64,000 bases of DNA from Cellvibrio sp. KY-GH-1 (GCF_008806975.1 NZ_CP031728.1:2749501-2813500); one strand, 5' to 3'; counted from the stretch's first letter, positions 48,430 to 58,734 are shown. Numbers and translations: made by a program. The notes: generated by a model from the sequence alone, not told the origin.

Positions 48430-50298
48430 ATGTCTGACGACGTCCAACAACAACAGTCTCGTATCAAAGAATTGATCGCCCGCGGTAAAGAGCAGGGTTA
48501 CCTTACCTATGCCGAAGTCAACGATCACCTGCCAGAAGACATTTCCGATCCGGATCAGGTCGAAGACATCATCCAGATGATCAACGACATGGGTATTCGC
48601 GTGTACGAAACTGCGCCCGACGCAGACACCCTGTTAATGACTGATGGCGACTCCGCAGCCGATGAAATCGCCGCTGCTGAGGCCGCTGCTGCACTGGTAG
48701 CCGTGGAAACCGAAACCGGCCGTACTACAGACCCGGTGCGGATGTACATGCGCGAAATGGGTACAGTTGAACTACTCACCCGTGAAGGCGAAATTGTTAT
48801 TGCCAAACGCATTGAAGAGGGTGTGCGCGAATTAATGCATGCCCTCGCCTACTGGCCGGGCGCGGTTCAGCAGGTACTTGATGAGTACGCGCTCGTTGCC
48901 AAAGAAGAGCGTCGCCTGGCTGACGTGGTTATCGGCTGGCTCGACCCGATTGAAGATATTCCCTCCGCCCTCGCCGAAGAAGTCGAAGAACTTCCTGTTG
49001 CCACTACCGGCGGCGCTGCGAAACCGGCTTCTGATGACGAAGAAGACGAAGAAGGCGGAAGTGATGACGAAGAAGAAGCGGTTGCGGGTGTAGATCCAGA
49101 AGAGGCGCGCGTTCGTTTCGAAGAATTGCAAAAGCAATATGACAAAACCGTTAAGGCACTTGCCAAGAACGGCTACGGCAGCAAGCAAGCGGAAAAAGAA
49201 CTGACCACCCTTGGTGACTTGTTCAAATTCTTCAAGTTGCCCGCACGTCAATTCGATCCGATCTATAGCAAAGCACGCGAAACGCTTGATCACATTCGCA
49301 AGCAAGAGCGCCACATCATGGACTTGTGTACTCGCAAAGCCCAGATGCAGCGCAAAACCTTTATCAAAGCCTTCCCTGGTAATGAAACCAATGAAGAGTG
49401 GCTGCCTGAAATTCTGAAAGGAAAAGTAGAAAGCCCGGAAAAACTTGAGCGAGTGTTGCCCGACGTAAAAACTGCTCAGCAACAACTTGCACAGATCGAA
49501 ACAGAAAGTGGCTTGAGCCTCGCTGCGATCAAAGACATCAACCGTCGCATGTCAATTGGTGAAGCACGCGCACGTCGTGCGAAAAAAGAAATGGTGGAAG
49601 CGAACTTGCGCTTGGTGATTTCTATCGCCAAAAAATACACCAACCGCGGCCTGCAATTCCTCGATTTGATTCAGGAAGGCAACATCGGTTTGATGAAAGC
49701 AGTGGATAAATTTGAATACCGCCGCGGCTACAAATTTTCTACCTACGCTACCTGGTGGATTCGTCAGGCAATCACCCGTTCGATTGCAGACCAGGCACGC
49801 ACCATCCGTATTCCAGTACACATGATTGAAACCATCAACAAACTCAATCGCGTATCGCGTCAAATGCTGCAGGAAATGGGTCGTGAGCCTACGCCAGAAG
49901 AATTGGGCGAGCGCATGGATATGCCGGAAGACAAGGTTCGCAAGGTACTGAAAATTGCCAAAGAACCTATCTCCATGGAAACTCCAATCGGCGATGACGA
50001 AGATTCGCATCTGGGGGACTTTATCGAAGACACCACCATTATTTCTCCGGTGGAGTCGGCGACTATGGAAGGTCTGATGGAAGCGACTCGCGAAGTGCTG
50101 GCTGGCCTCACCGCACGTGAAGCGAAAGTACTGCGTATGCGTTTCGGTATCGATATGCACACCGACCACACCTTGGAAGAAGTGGGCAAGCAGTTCGATG
50201 TAACCCGTGAACGTATCCGTCAGATCGAAGCCAAAGCGTTGCGCAAATTGCGCCACCCATCGCGCTCTGATCACCTGCGCAGCTTCCTGGATGATTAA
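48430..50298 (+). CDS. rpoD: RNA polymerase sigma factor RpoD (sigma70)
   Basis: Housekeeping sigma factor, 622 residues. Region 1.1 lies at the N-terminus ([20 protein letters not shown]) and region 1.2 near [17 protein letters not shown] non-conserved region with an acidic stretch of Asp/Glu (about 198-215) follows. Region 2 has [20 protein letters not shown] and the -10 binding [19 protein letters not shown]; region 4 has [20 protein letters not shown]. The 148 bases before it contain a perfect TATAAT (48381-48386) next to a CCACT/AGTGG stem, so an internal promoter is likely besides read-through from dnaG. A strong terminator follows. Confidence 0.98.
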   Translation: MSDDVQQQQSRIKELIARGKEQGYLTYAEVNDHLPEDISDPDQVEDIIQMINDMGIRVYETAPDADTLLMTDGDSAADEIAAAEAAAALVAVETETGRTTDPVRMYMREMGTVELLTREGEIVIAKRIEEGVRELMHALAYWPGAVQQVLDEYALVAKEERRLADVVIGWLDPIEDIPSALAEEVEELPVATTGGAAKPASDDEEDEEGGSDDEEEAVAGVDPEEARVRFEELQKQYDKTVKALAKNGYGSKQAEKELTTLGDLFKFFKLPARQFDPIYSKARETLDHIRKQERHIMDLCTRKAQMQRKTFIKAFPGNETNEEWLPEILKGKVESPEKLERVLPDVKTAQQQLAQIETESGLSLAAIKDINRRMSIGEARARRAKKEMVEANLRLVISIAKKYTNRGLQFLDLIQEGNIGLMKAVDKFEYRRGYKFSTYATWWIRQAITRSIADQARTIRIPVHMIETINKLNRVSRQMLQEMGREPTPEELGERMDMPEDKVRKVLKIAKEPISMETPIGDDEDSHLGDFIEDTTIISPVESATMEGLMEATREVLAGLTAREAKVLRMRFGIDMHTDHTLEEVGKQFDVTRERIRQIEAKALRKLRHPSRSDHLRSFLDD

Positions 50299-50313
50299 TT
50301 GATCGCCATTCCT

Positions 50314-50342
50314 AAAACCCGCTTCGGCGGGTTTTATTTTTT
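50314..50342 (+). terminator. Terminator after rpoD
   Basis: AAAACCCGC and GCGGGTTTT form a 9-bp stem with a TTCG tetraloop, followed by ATTTTTT; 16 bases after the rpoD stop. Confidence 0.96.
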
Positions 50343-50578
50343 GCACGCCAGCAAAATCCCCGCTCAGCCCGCAATTAGCACCGTCAATAATTCCTCTCGG
50401 CGAAACCTGCACTTCTCCTTTTTGCAATAAAGCTTCAACTTTCTGCGCCCATCAAACATTCCTGTATTCCAATCAAGCCATTTACTGTTCCCTCGGCCAA
50501 TATCCGCGCGAACTTTGAAGTTAGTGGTTCAAACAATAACGACTGCACATCCCCACTTAAGCAATGAAGGAGTCACCC

Positions 50579-51844
50579 ATGTTTAATAAAAATAATGCAC
50601 CCGGAAAATTACTCTTCCCGATTTTGTTATCAATGGCGGCAAATCAAGCCTCAGCCGCTCCCGATCCAAATTTTCATATTTACTTGATGTTTGGCCAGTC
50701 CAATATGGAAGGTGCGGCGCCCATCGAGACGCAGGACCGCGTCACCAATCCCCGCGTAAAAGTCATGGCGGATTTGAATTGCGGCAATTTAGGTCGTACC
50801 TATGGCAACTGGTATGTGGCATCACCGCCACTTAATCGATGCTATAGCGGGCTGGGTCCCGGCGATTATTTTGGCAAAACCATGGCCGATGGAATGCCGA
50901 GTTCGGTCACCATTGGATTGGTTCCCGCCGCTGTCTCCGGAACCCCGATAGAGCTATACCAAAAATCCGCGCCTATTGGCCGAAATAATCAGAACCTACC
51001 CACGCAGTTTAACGGTGGCTATGCCTGGTTACTCGATATGGCCAAAAAAGCCCAACAAGCAGGTGTCATTAAAGGCATTATTTTTCATCAAGGGGAAAGC
51101 GATACCAGCGACCCGAATTGGAAATACCAAGTCAAAGAGATCGTCACTGATTTGCGCAAAGATCTTGGTATTGGCGACGTGCCTTTTCTCGCTGGCGAAT
51201 TACTCTACGCAGACTATGGCTCCTGCTGTCATTGGCACAATGCCGAAGTTAGAAAGCTACCAGGGTTAATCAACAATGCCCACGTTGTTTCGGCATTGGG
51301 CCTGCCCGGCATGGATGTGTATCACTTCACTACTGCCTCCTATCGCGAATTTGGCCGACGCTATGCGCAAATCATGCTCGACAAAATAGATAGAAACAGT
51401 GTGGTCAGCTCTGTCTCATTCAGCAGCGCACCAAGCACATCCTCCAGCTCGTCCAAAAGTTCAAGTATTTCCGTTTCGTCACGCACCTCAAGCAGTGCAA
51501 CAACATCCAGGAGCGCCTCAAGCTCATCCAAAGCAGCCAGCAATGGAAAATGTGCCTACACAGTCACCAATGATTGGGGCAGCGGATTTACCGCGTCGAT
51601 AAAAATCACCAACACCGGCGCAACAGCAATTAATGGCTGGAGCGTGAGCTGGAACTACACCAATGCGACGCGGGTAACCAACATCTGGAATAGCGTGATG
51701 AGCGGCAGCAACCCATACAGCGCCACACATATGGACTGGAATAGAACGATTCAACCCGGGCAATCCGTTGAGTTCGGCTTCCAAGGCACCAAACCAAATG
51801 GAACTGCTGTTGTACCCGCGGTAACCGGTACTGTGTGCAATTAG
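50579..51844 (+). CDS. Carbohydrate esterase family 6-type acetylxylan esterase with CBM2
   Basis: A 421-residue secreted enzyme expected to remove acetyl groups from xylan or similar plant polysaccharides. Signal peptide about 1-27 (ending ANQASA). The SGNH-type esterase domain has the nucleophile in [12 protein letters not shown], an oxyanion segment [11 protein letters not shown], and the [18 protein letters not shown] block carrying the catalytic His. A Ser-rich linker (about 282-325) leads to a C-terminal CBM2 ([19 protein letters not shown] to the final Cys) with three Trp positions suited to binding cellulose. The ATG at 50579 follows AAGGAG by six bases; an ATG 15 bases earlier overlaps that site and is rejected. 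Single gene with its own terminator. Confidence 0.92.
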   Translation: MFNKNNAPGKLLFPILLSMAANQASAAPDPNFHIYLMFGQSNMEGAAPIETQDRVTNPRVKVMADLNCGNLGRTYGNWYVASPPLNRCYSGLGPGDYFGKTMADGMPSSVTIGLVPAAVSGTPIELYQKSAPIGRNNQNLPTQFNGGYAWLLDMAKKAQQAGVIKGIIFHQGESDTSDPNWKYQVKEIVTDLRKDLGIGDVPFLAGELLYADYGSCCHWHNAEVRKLPGLINNAHVVSALGLPGMDVYHFTTASYREFGRRYAQIMLDKIDRNSVVSSVSFSSAPSTSSSSSKSSSISVSSRTSSSATTSRSASSSSKAASNGKCAYTVTNDWGSGFTASIKITNTGATAINGWSVSWNYTNATRVTNIWNSVMSGSNPYSATHMDWNRTIQPGQSVEFGFQGTKPNGTAVVPAVTGTVCN

Positions 51845-51875
51845 GAGCGAAGACCTACAATCGCGTAAACGCAAA

Positions 51876-51903
51876 AAAAAACCGCCAATCGGCGGTTTTT
51901 TTA
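51876..51903 (+). terminator. Terminator after the CE6-CBM2 gene
   Basis: AAACCGCC pairs with GGCGGTTT across a four-base loop, followed by TTTT on the plus strand and by a run of A on the other side; 32 bases after the esterase stop. Confidence 0.93.
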
Positions 51904-51960
51904 TCTCATGCTGATAAAAATCAGAAAAAATTAACCCTAGCCACACCGAACACAACTCAC

Positions 51961-51966
51961 TATAAT
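51961..51966 (+). promoter_or_regulatory. -10 box of the tRNA promoter
   Basis: A perfect TATAAT is followed by the GC-rich discriminator GCCGCCC, a pattern typical of stringently controlled stable-RNA promoters. Transcription would start about 25 bases before the tRNA. No strong -35 box is visible 17 bases upstream. Confidence 0.6.
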
Positions 51967-51997
51967 GCCGCCCACTGCGATTCAGCAGTTTCCCTTG

Positions 51998-52074
51998 GGG
52001 CCTATAGCTCAGTTGGTTAGAGCATCCGACTCATAATCGGCAGGTCGCTGGTTCAAGTCCAGCTGGGCCCACCA
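51998..52074 (+). tRNA. tRNA with CAT anticodon, probably tRNA-Ile2 (lysidine)
   Basis: A 77-base cloverleaf with encoded CCA: acceptor GGGCCTA/TGGGCCC, D arm GCTC...GAGC, anticodon loop CTCATAA (CAT at 52032-52034), and T arm CTGG-TTCAAGT-CCAG. C4-G69 and C5-G68 in the acceptor stem, and a T arm like that of E. coli ileX, favour isoleucine-2, whose C34 is changed to lysidine by TilS, over elongator methionine. Base 27-43 is a T-C mismatch. A single tRNA downstream of rpoD, as in Pseudomonas. Confidence 0.95.
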
Positions 52075-52245
52075 TTTAAAATTCCTACAATTTTTTAACA
52101 CCGCCCAACTTACACACTACTTTCGCGTACAACAGATTGCCTGGCTCAAGCTCAGTCGATTCGGTTAGCCCTTCATTACATACATATCTCAGCAACACGA
52201 TGGACCCGCGATTGCAAGGCTGTTTTGCCGTACCCAAAATTACAC
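52075..52245. other. tRNA to ybiT gap, nothing further seen
   Basis: About 170 bases after the tRNA. The T-run at 52092-52097 has no clear stem before it, so the end of the tRNA transcript is not obvious. No gene or repeat is recognised. Confidence 0.4.
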
Positions 52246-52279
52246 AAGTGGCGGGGGATTTATTGCGATCCCCCCACTT
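52246..52279 (-). terminator. Hairpin after the ABC-F gene
   Basis: GGGGGAT and ATCCCCC pair around TTATTGCG, extended by AAGTGG and CACTT with one bulge. It lies directly after the stop at 52283 on the minus strand. The following U-run is weak, so its strength as a terminator is uncertain. Confidence 0.6.
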
Positions 52280-52282
52280 AAA

Positions 52283-53872
52283 TCAAATTGTATAGATCCC
52301 CTGGCTGCGCAAATAATCTTCGTAGTTACCGTGAAAGTCTATCAATCCGGTGGGCTGCATATCGATAATGCGCGTGGCCAGAGAGGATACAAATTCGCGA
52401 TCATGACTGACAAAAATCAATGTGCCGGGATAATTTTCCAGCGCGAGGTTTAATGCCTCAATCGATTCCATATCCAAATGGTTGGTGGGCTCATCCATTA
52501 ACAATACGTTGGGATTGACCAGGCTGAGCTTGCCAAACAGCATGCGGCCTTTTTCACCACCGGATAATACTTTTACTTTTTTCTTCACTTCATCGTTGGA
52601 AAAAAGCATTCGCCCTAAAGCACCGCGCACTAATTGCTCATCACCTTTAGTCCACTGTTTCATCCAGTCGAATAGATTCACATCATCGACAAAATCAGCG
52701 GCGTGATCCTGCGCGAAGTAACCGATCTCTGCTTGCTCAGCCCATTTCACGGTACCGCTATCGGGTTGCAAATCACCGTACAAACAACGCAACAAGGTTG
52801 TTTTACCGGCGCCGTTAGGGCCAATGATCGCGATGCGCTCGCCCGCTTCAATTTGCAAACTTAAATCGCTAAATAATGGGCGATCAAAACCCTTGGCGAC
52901 CTGATCCAGAGTAACTGCCTGACGGTGCAGCTTTTTATTCTGTACAAATTTAATATAGGGGCTGACACGGCTTGAAGGTTTAACATCATCCAGTTGGATT
53001 TTGTCGATTTGTTTTGCGCGCGAGGTCGCTTGCTTGGCCTTGGAGGCGTTGGCAGAAAAGCGACTAACGAAAGCTTGCAGCTCGGCAATTTGTGCTTTCT
53101 TCTTCGCGTTTTCGTTTAATAATTTTTCACGCGCTTGCGTGGACGCCATCATATAGTCGTCGTAGTTTCCGGGATAAACGCGCAGCTCACCGTAATCCAA
53201 ATCCGCCATGTGCGTGCACACCGCATTTAAAAAGTGACGGTCGTGCGAAATAATTATGATAGTGCTGTTGCGCTCAACTAAAATATTTTCCAACCAACGG
53301 ATCGTATTGATATCCAGGTTGTTGGTCGGTTCGTCCAGCAATAACACATCCGGATCAGAAAACAATGCCTGCGCGAGCAACACACGCAATTTCCAACCCG
53401 GTGCAACGGCGCTCATAGGGCCAAAATGTTGCTCGATAGGAATATCCAGCCCCAGCAATAATTCACCCGCACGGGATTCAGCGGTGTAACCATCCATTTC
53501 TGCGAAGGCTACTTCCAACTCAGCCACGCGCATACCATCTTCTTCGCTCATTTCCGGCAGGGAATAAATGCGATCACGCTCGGATTTCACTGCCCACAAT
53601 TCGGTGTGTCCCATGATGACCGTGTCTACCACCGAAAATTCTTCGTAGGCAAATTGATCCTGTTTTAACTTACCCAAGCGCGTGTTGGGTTCAAGCATGA
53701 CCTGCCCGGCGGACGGTTCCAGATCGCTGCCAAGGATCTTCATGAAGGTGGATTTACCACAGCCATTTGCTCCGATCAGGCCGTAGCGATTGCCGTTGTT
53801 AAATTTGACGGAGACATTTTCAAACAGGGGTTTTGCACCAAACTGCATAGTGATATTAGCGGTGGAGATCAC
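52283..53872 (-). CDS. ybiT: ABC-F family ATPase, YbiT-like
   Basis: A 529-residue cytoplasmic protein with two ABC ATPase domains and no membrane part. ABC-F proteins act at the ribosome. Domain 1: Walker [10 protein letters not shown], Walker [12 protein letters not shown]. Domain 2: Walker [10 protein letters not shown], signature [10 protein letters not shown], Walker [12 protein letters not shown]. The inter-domain linker (about 245-315) is Lys/Ala-rich. The start codon is GTG at 53872 ([16 protein letters not shown]). It is closest to YbiT among E. coli paralogues, judged by length and N-terminus. Single gene. Confidence 0.93.
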   Translation of the reverse strand: MISTANITMQFGAKPLFENVSVKFNNGNRYGLIGANGCGKSTFMKILGSDLEPSAGQVMLEPNTRLGKLKQDQFAYEEFSVVDTVIMGHTELWAVKSERDRIYSLPEMSEEDGMRVAELEVAFAEMDGYTAESRAGELLLGLDIPIEQHFGPMSAVAPGWKLRVLLAQALFSDPDVLLLDEPTNNLDINTIRWLENILVERNSTIIIISHDRHFLNAVCTHMADLDYGELRVYPGNYDDYMMASTQAREKLLNENAKKKAQIAELQAFVSRFSANASKAKQATSRAKQIDKIQLDDVKPSSRVSPYIKFVQNKKLHRQAVTLDQVAKGFDRPLFSDLSLQIEAGERIAIIGPNGAGKTTLLRCLYGDLQPDSGTVKWAEQAEIGYFAQDHAADFVDDVNLFDWMKQWTKGDEQLVRGALGRMLFSNDEVKKKVKVLSGGEKGRMLFGKLSLVNPNVLLMDEPTNHLDMESIEALNLALENYPGTLIFVSHDREFVSSLATRIIDMQPTGLIDFHGNYEDYLRSQGIYTI

Positions 53873-53980
53873 GGGTAAATTCTCTGGACTGTACGACTAA
53901 GAAGGAAAATATAGGGTTGGATCACTGAACGGCGCGCATTTTAGCCTAGTTGGGCGCACAACAGGGATTTTTATTGGTCA

Positions 53981-54007
53981 TAAAAAAGCCCGCAAAAAGC
54001 GGGCTTT
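53981..54007 (-). terminator. Terminator of the porin/binding-protein cassette A
   Basis: AAGCCCGC and GCGGGCTT form an 8-bp stem with a five-base loop, followed by TTTTTTAT on the minus strand; 22 bases after the stop at 54029. Confidence 0.95.
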
Positions 54008-54028
54008 CCAGGTAAATGCAAGGCCGGA

Positions 54029-54454
54029 TCAGGGCAACTTGAATACCACTTTCACGCTGGCGTCCACCGCACTGGCATCCACGTAGCCGATGGCGTTGGG
54101 GTTGGCAGCGACCTGGGCTTTTACCGCCGCATCGTCACCAACATCCTTCGGTGGTGTACCTTTACCGGTAAATACCAACTGTGACCAATAGGCTTTGTAT
54201 TGGCTTGCATTTTTCTTGCACACAGCGTCGTTAAACTTTTCACGCGCGGCTGAACCTTCGTTTTGATTCACAGGCACCGCTTGGCTACCACCGGGGAAGC
54301 TTTTGCTTTTGCCGAGGAAAATACGTGAAATATCGTCTTCCGTAAGCGAACTAAAACCCGCTGATGGATGAACAATTACCGCTACTTCAGCCATAGAAAG
54401 ACAAGACAAGCCCAAAGCTACCGCTGCAGCCAATGATTTCATGATAATTTTCAT
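54029..54454 (-). CDS. Half-size phosphate-binding-like periplasmic protein, copy A
   Basis: A 141-residue exported protein of the PBP-like (PstS-type) superfamily, about half the length of a complete two-lobe binding protein. Signal peptide about 1-22 (LSCLSMAEV). The core contains SLTEDDISRIFLGKSKSFP, VNQNEGSAAREKF, the strongly conserved ASQYKAYWSQLVFTGKG and PNAIGYVDASAVD. Ligand unknown; phosphate or another oxyanion is plausible by family. No ABC permease or ATPase is encoded nearby. The ATG at 54454 follows AAAGGAG; the frame is open 12 codons upstream into the porin end. The porin gene stops 13 bases upstream. Close paralogue of 57101-57526. Confidence 0.88.
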   Translation of the reverse strand: MKIIMKSLAAAVALGLSCLSMAEVAVIVHPSAGFSSLTEDDISRIFLGKSKSFPGGSQAVPVNQNEGSAAREKFNDAVCKKNASQYKAYWSQLVFTGKGTPPKDVGDDAAVKAQVAANPNAIGYVDASAVDASVKVVFKLP

Positions 54455-54467
54455 TTGTGCAGCTCCT

Positions 54468-55628
54468 TTAGAATACAGCTTGTAAGGCAACGGAATAGAC
54501 TTTCTGCTCGCCTTTCACATCATCTACGTCGTCATATTGGAATTTAAGCGCTGTACCTGACGTAACATCCCAGCGAGTACCAAAGCTGATCACTTCGCGA
54601 TCTACATCACGCGCAGCAGCAATCGCATCCAACGTGCCAATCAGTACCGCAGTTTGTGCGCTGGCAGGAATTCCGGCAGAGAGTTCGGCAATTTCATCAT
54701 CCGCTTGCGAGCCGGTAACATGGAACAGGAAGTCACCAAAGCGCAAACCCACCATCACATAATCGCGAATGTTTTTTGCCAGCATAGTTTCTTTCACTTC
54801 AAATTCCACATGCTCGGCGGCAGCGACAAACATACCGGTATCGATGTTAAGACCAACTTGTGCGAAGGTGCCTTTGTCATCATCAATGGCGATGCGTGGG
54901 ATTAAATTGGCGAACGGAGTGGTTTGCAAGCTCGCTACAAATCCATTGAGGGTCGGATTAAATACATCAACCGTTAAATCAGCCTGATGATAGGCTGCGC
55001 GGAAGTTCCACCAGTCTTTACCAAAAGTTGCAGCAACACCCATTTGGTTGCGCAAGCTGGCAAACCCCTGAGTGCCATCCTCGAAAGAGAAGTCGGATTC
55101 AAAACTACCGAAATACGCTTGAATACTGGTATCAAAACTACCCAGTGCCGCCGTCAGGTAATAGTCCACACCATCCACGTTGTTAAATGGCAAGTAATAT
55201 ACTTCATTCGGCGCACTGATCCAGGGGTAGGAATATCCTACGTCGAGATAATCGGAATACATGTACAAGGGAGTACGCAAACGACCCGCGCGTACTTTAC
55301 CGTTGTCCGATGCCTGCCAGGACAAATACGCCCACTCGGCATCGACTTCGTAATCATTTTCACTGCGTGCAATTAGCTGCGCTGTCGCACTGACTCTTTC
55401 GCTTACCTGGCCGGTCACTTGCAAACCAAGCAAGTTGCGATCAAACGTCAGGTCTTCTTCACTGTACCCGTCATAGGGGACACTGGTTTCATCATCGACC
55501 ATACCGCCGCCAACCGATAAAAATCCGGATACGTTGACGTCAGATGCCAACGCCCAAGGCGCGAGCATCATGCTTGCAACAGCCAGAGCAAGGCTGCGCT
55601 TTTTGTGTGTGTTTTTAATTAACATCAT
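54468..55628 (-). CDS. Outer-membrane porin-like beta-barrel, copy A
   Basis: A 386-residue outer-membrane protein. Signal peptide about 1-28 (APWALASDV), then VSGFLSVGGGMVDDET and a series of amphipathic strands ending in a C-terminal Phe (VALQAVF), the usual mark of a porin. Conserved AGRLRTPLYMYSDYLDVGYS and YYLPFNNVDG are shared with the second copy at 57541-58734. The short acidic N-terminal repeat (DDET...YSEEDL) could bind cations. Substrate unknown. Its gene is followed by a half-size binding protein, so the pair may capture and admit the same ligand. Confidence 0.85.
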   Translation of the reverse strand: MMLIKNTHKKRSLALAVASMMLAPWALASDVNVSGFLSVGGGMVDDETSVPYDGYSEEDLTFDRNLLGLQVTGQVSERVSATAQLIARSENDYEVDAEWAYLSWQASDNGKVRAGRLRTPLYMYSDYLDVGYSYPWISAPNEVYYLPFNNVDGVDYYLTAALGSFDTSIQAYFGSFESDFSFEDGTQGFASLRNQMGVAATFGKDWWNFRAAYHQADLTVDVFNPTLNGFVASLQTTPFANLIPRIAIDDDKGTFAQVGLNIDTGMFVAAAEHVEFEVKETMLAKNIRDYVMVGLRFGDFLFHVTGSQADDEIAELSAGIPASAQTAVLIGTLDAIAAARDVDREVISFGTRWDVTSGTALKFQYDDVDDVKGEQKVYSVALQAVF

Positions 55629-55833
55629 CGAATAGCTTCTCCTGAAGTTCGCTATGCTTTTGGATTAAACACCCTGCGCAACCAACGAAAAATTAGATGC
55701 TCTCCCTCTTGAAGAAAATCTGGTGTTGGTTGCTATCCAGCGGGCGATGTGTTTTCTATTTGAAACATTAATCGCCACGCAGAATTTGTTTCGCTGTTTT
55801 TTTACAACAGCAATTGCCGATTGAAAATACTTC

Positions 55834-56781
55834 CTACTGGCCCGCCGCGCGGTGCATTTCTTCCAATAATTTTTTGGCTTTGGCGTTGCCCTGAGCAACT
55901 GCCTTGGACACCCAATCTTCTGCCAGTGCCTGGTTTTTGGTGGCGCCTTTTCCAGTGAAATACATATAGCCCACAATTAATTGCGCTTCGTCGTAGCCTT
56001 GTTGAGCGGCTTTTAAATACCAATCAAAGGCAGACTTTGGATTTTTAGCCACTCCCATCCCCTGGTCGAGCATATAGCCCAGCATATACTGGGCATTTCT
56101 ATTGCCCGCCTGAGCGGCTTGCTGGAAAAGCGAGAAGGCGCGCGGATAATCTTGCGTTATTGCCTGACCATCCATATACAAATAAGCCAGTGTGTACTGC
56201 GCATCAACCTGACTGGCAGCCGCGGCTTGCTGATACCACTTGAGCGCCTGCTCGATATTTTTTTCGACACCATCCCCCTGATACAACAAATTGGCGAGCT
56301 GGTATTGGGCCTGCGAGTTGCCTTGCGCCGCTGCTTTTTCCAACCATTGCGCCGCACGTGCAGAATCTTTTTCGACTTTTCCACCGGCAATATACAATTG
56401 CCCCACTTCCATCTGCGCTGCTTCATCACCCTGCTCAGCTGCAGCTTCCAATAATTCAACGGCTTCTTCCAAATCGGCGTCCACACCCTCGCCGATCAAA
56501 TACATTTTGCCCATTTCACGGTTGGCAGGCGCATAGCCCTGACTGGCAGCTTTTTTAAACCAGCCCAACGCGCGACCGGCGTCGGCGGGCATTCCATAAC
56601 CATTTTTTTGCATAATACCGAGATAAAAACGTGCCTCAGCATTACCGACTGATGCGAGTGTTTTAAACTCGGCCAAAGCCTGACTGTAATTTTGTTTCTC
56701 TAACGCTTCGATACCATCATTCAAGGTGGCAAAAGCAGACAGACTGAATAGGTAACAGCCAAACGCGAAAAACCATTTCAT
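55834..56781 (-). CDS. Sel1-like repeat protein
   Basis: A 315-residue exported protein: a signal peptide (1-18, ending LSAFA) followed by about seven Sel1-like (TPR-related) repeats of ~36 residues, recognised by AxxLYxxGxGVxKxxxxAxxWYxxAAxQG patterns such as LANLLYQGDGVEKN and YMYFTGKGATKN. These solenoids bind other proteins. It lies between the two porin/binding-protein cassettes, which suggests but does not prove a shared job, perhaps as an assembly or scaffold protein. Confidence 0.92.
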   Translation of the reverse strand: MKWFFAFGCYLFSLSAFATLNDGIEALEKQNYSQALAEFKTLASVGNAEARFYLGIMQKNGYGMPADAGRALGWFKKAASQGYAPANREMGKMYLIGEGVDADLEEAVELLEAAAEQGDEAAQMEVGQLYIAGGKVEKDSARAAQWLEKAAAQGNSQAQYQLANLLYQGDGVEKNIEQALKWYQQAAAASQVDAQYTLAYLYMDGQAITQDYPRAFSLFQQAAQAGNRNAQYMLGYMLDQGMGVAKNPKSAFDWYLKAAQQGYDEAQLIVGYMYFTGKGATKNQALAEDWVSKAVAQGNAKAKKLLEEMHRAAGQ

Positions 56782-57070
56782 TGCGATACTTCCATAAAAC
56801 CAGTGTTAGATTTAGCGTGGCAAAACCATTGAGCCCCAGCGGCGAACACGCACAGAGCATCAAGCGTAGGGACCAACAGGGAATAATTATTATTAGGGAG
56901 GGAACCAGCACCTGGGACCATGAAAAATTGGTGCATAGTTTTGTCATACTTATTCATAAATAATGCCATTGCAGCCCATTTTTTGCTAATTTCGATGCCA
57001 AAAACATGAAGCACTGCACAATTTTAGCCATTTTTCCGGAGAGGGCTGATTAATCGATTTGCGGATACAT
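56782..57070. other. Upstream region of the Sel1 gene, no gene seen
   Basis: About 290 bases between the Sel1 start and a palindrome behind copy B. AT-rich around 56880-56960, where a promoter for the Sel1 gene may lie. Open frames across it have no family resemblance. Confidence 0.4.
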
Positions 57071-57092
57071 GGAGCCTGCCATGGCAGGCTCC
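57071..57092. other. Perfect 22-bp palindrome after cassette B
   Basis: GGAGCCTGCC and its complement around a central AT form a perfect 22-base palindrome eight bases beyond the stop of the second binding-protein gene. No U-run follows. It could be a weak terminator or a binding site. Confidence 0.75.
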
Positions 57093-57100
57093 GGTACCCA

Positions 57101-57526
57101 TTAGGGGATTTTGTAAACGACTTTTACCGACGCATCTACCGTGCCGCTATCGACATAACCAATCATGTTGGGATTGGAGGCTATCAACGCTTTTACCTCG
57201 GCATCATTACCACCATCTTTTGGTGGTGTTCCCTTGCCGGTGAACACCAGCTGTGACCAATAGGCTTTGTACTGACTGGCATTTTTCTTACACACAGTTT
57301 CATTGAACTTGTCGCGTGCCGTTGAACCTTCATTTTGATTAATAGGAACCGCCTGCGCACCGCCGGGGAAGCTTTTGGCTTTACCGAGGAACAAACGCGC
57401 AACATCGTCCTCGGTTAGGGAATCTACACTTAACGACGGATGTACGATAACCGCCACTTCTGCCGTCGCAGCGTTTACCACCAAAGCAAGGACGAGCGGT
57501 GCAAACATACTGAATAATGTTTTCAT
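57101..57526 (-). CDS. Half-size phosphate-binding-like periplasmic protein, copy B
   Basis: A 141-residue exported protein, paralogue of 54029-54454 with identical length and nearly identical core (KKNASQYKAYWSQLVFTGKG shared). The N-terminal signal peptide (about 1-22, ending NAATAEV) differs most, so the mature protein is under selection. Variable positions near SVDSLTEDDVARLFLG and PNMIGYVDSGTVD may tune ligand or partner choice. The stop of the preceding porin gene lies 14 bases upstream. Same superfamily and the same lack of transporter genes as copy A. Confidence 0.88.
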   Translation of the reverse strand: MKTLFSMFAPLVLALVVNAATAEVAVIVHPSLSVDSLTEDDVARLFLGKAKSFPGGAQAVPINQNEGSTARDKFNETVCKKNASQYKAYWSQLVFTGKGTPPKDGGNDAEVKALIASNPNMIGYVDSGTVDASVKVVYKIP

Positions 57527-57540
57527 AATGTCACCTCCGC

Positions 57541-58734
57541 TTAGAAAACAGTTTGCAAGGCAACTGAGTAGACTTTTTGATCGCCATCAAGATCATCCAC
57601 GTCATCAAACTGGAATTTAATGGCAGTCCCCGTTGTGACATCCCAGCGAGTACCAAACGACAGGACATCGCGCTCATTCACTTGTGACTCTGCAATGGCT
57701 TTCAAGGTACCAATCAGCACATTCGTGCTGCCCACCACCGGCAAGGGTTGATTAGCGGGAATACCCGATTCCGGATGGGTTGCCTCATCTTTGGCTTTAG
57801 CGGCAGTAACATGGAATAGCCAATCACCTGCACGCACCCCAACCATTACATATTCACGAATGTTTTTAGAAAGTACCGCATCGCCAGGATCAAACTCCAC
57901 ATGTTCGGCCGCTGCAACAAAACGCCCTGTATCGATATTAATTCCGACCTCGGCAAAGGAGGCATCATCTTCTTCAACAAGCAAACGATCCGCGTTAGCC
58001 CCGAAGCCCAACGCGGATAAAGTGTTAGCAAAGCCGCCCAAAGTGGTTGTCGGACTAATCGGTGTGCCAGTCACATCTACGGTTAGATCCGCCTGATGAT
58101 AAGCGGCACGCAAAGTCCACCAATCTTTACCAACAGTTCCGGATACTCCCATTTGGTTGCGCGTTTGCGCATCAGCTCGAGCTCCATTTAAAACAAGGTC
58201 ATCAGTAAAGCTACCGAAATAAGCCTGCAAGCTGGTATCGAAAATACCGAGAGTGCCCGTGAAATAGACGTCCACGCCATCGACGTTATTGAACGGCAGG
58301 TAATACACTTCTTGCGGAGGAGTAATCCAGGCGTAGGAATAACCTACATCGAGAAAATCCGAATACATATAAAACGGGGTGCGCAACCGGCCCGCGCGAA
58401 CCTTTATGGCATCCGATGCCTGCCAGGTTAAATAGGCCCATTCAGAATTAACCTGGTAATCGTCGCCGCTGCGTGCAATTAATTGCGCAGTGGCGGTAAC
58501 TTTTTCGCTTACTTGCCCGCTCACTTGTAAGCCCAGCAAGTTGCGATCAAAGGTCAGATCTTCCTCGTCATAACCGCCATAGGGGATGCTGTCTTCATCG
58601 TCGACCATGCCACCACCCACCGATAAAAAACCGGAGATGGTGACATCACTGGCATTAGCAAAATGCGCCGACATTAACAGTGCAATTGCCCAGGCAAGGT
58701 GATTTTTTTTACGATTCAAGCTGATTTTTTTCAT
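57541..58734 (-). CDS. Outer-membrane porin-like beta-barrel, copy B
   Basis: A 397-residue paralogue of 54468-55628: signal peptide about 1-29 (ending AHFANASDV), VSGFLSVGGGMVDDED, AGRLRTPFYMYSDFLDVGYS, YYLPFNNVDGVDVY, and terminal LQTVF. Insertions lie in predicted loops (TGTPISPTTTLGG; THPESGIPANQPLP). The start at 58734 follows AGAGGAG; the frame opens ten codons earlier. The gene follows the chemotaxis receptor gene by 95 bases in the same direction. Confidence 0.85.
   Translation of the reverse strand: MKKISLNRKKNHLAWAIALLMSAHFANASDVTISGFLSVGGGMVDDEDSIPYGGYDEEDLTFDRNLLGLQVSGQVSEKVTATAQLIARSGDDYQVNSEWAYLTWQASDAIKVRAGRLRTPFYMYSDFLDVGYSYAWITPPQEVYYLPFNNVDGVDVYFTGTLGIFDTSLQAYFGSFTDDLVLNGARADAQTRNQMGVSGTVGKDWWTLRAAYHQADLTVDVTGTPISPTTTLGGFANTLSALGFGANADRLLVEEDDASFAEVGINIDTGRFVAAAEHVEFDPGDAVLSKNIREYVMVGVRAGDWLFHVTAAKAKDEATHPESGIPANQPLPVVGSTNVLIGTLKAIAESQVNERDVLSFGTRWDVTTGTAIKFQFDDVDDLDGDQKVYSVALQTVF

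Noticed and set aside
48832..49485. Long minus-strand frame inside rpoD
   Set aside because: Antisense shadow of a strongly biased coding sequence; its Phe-rich peptide matches nothing known.
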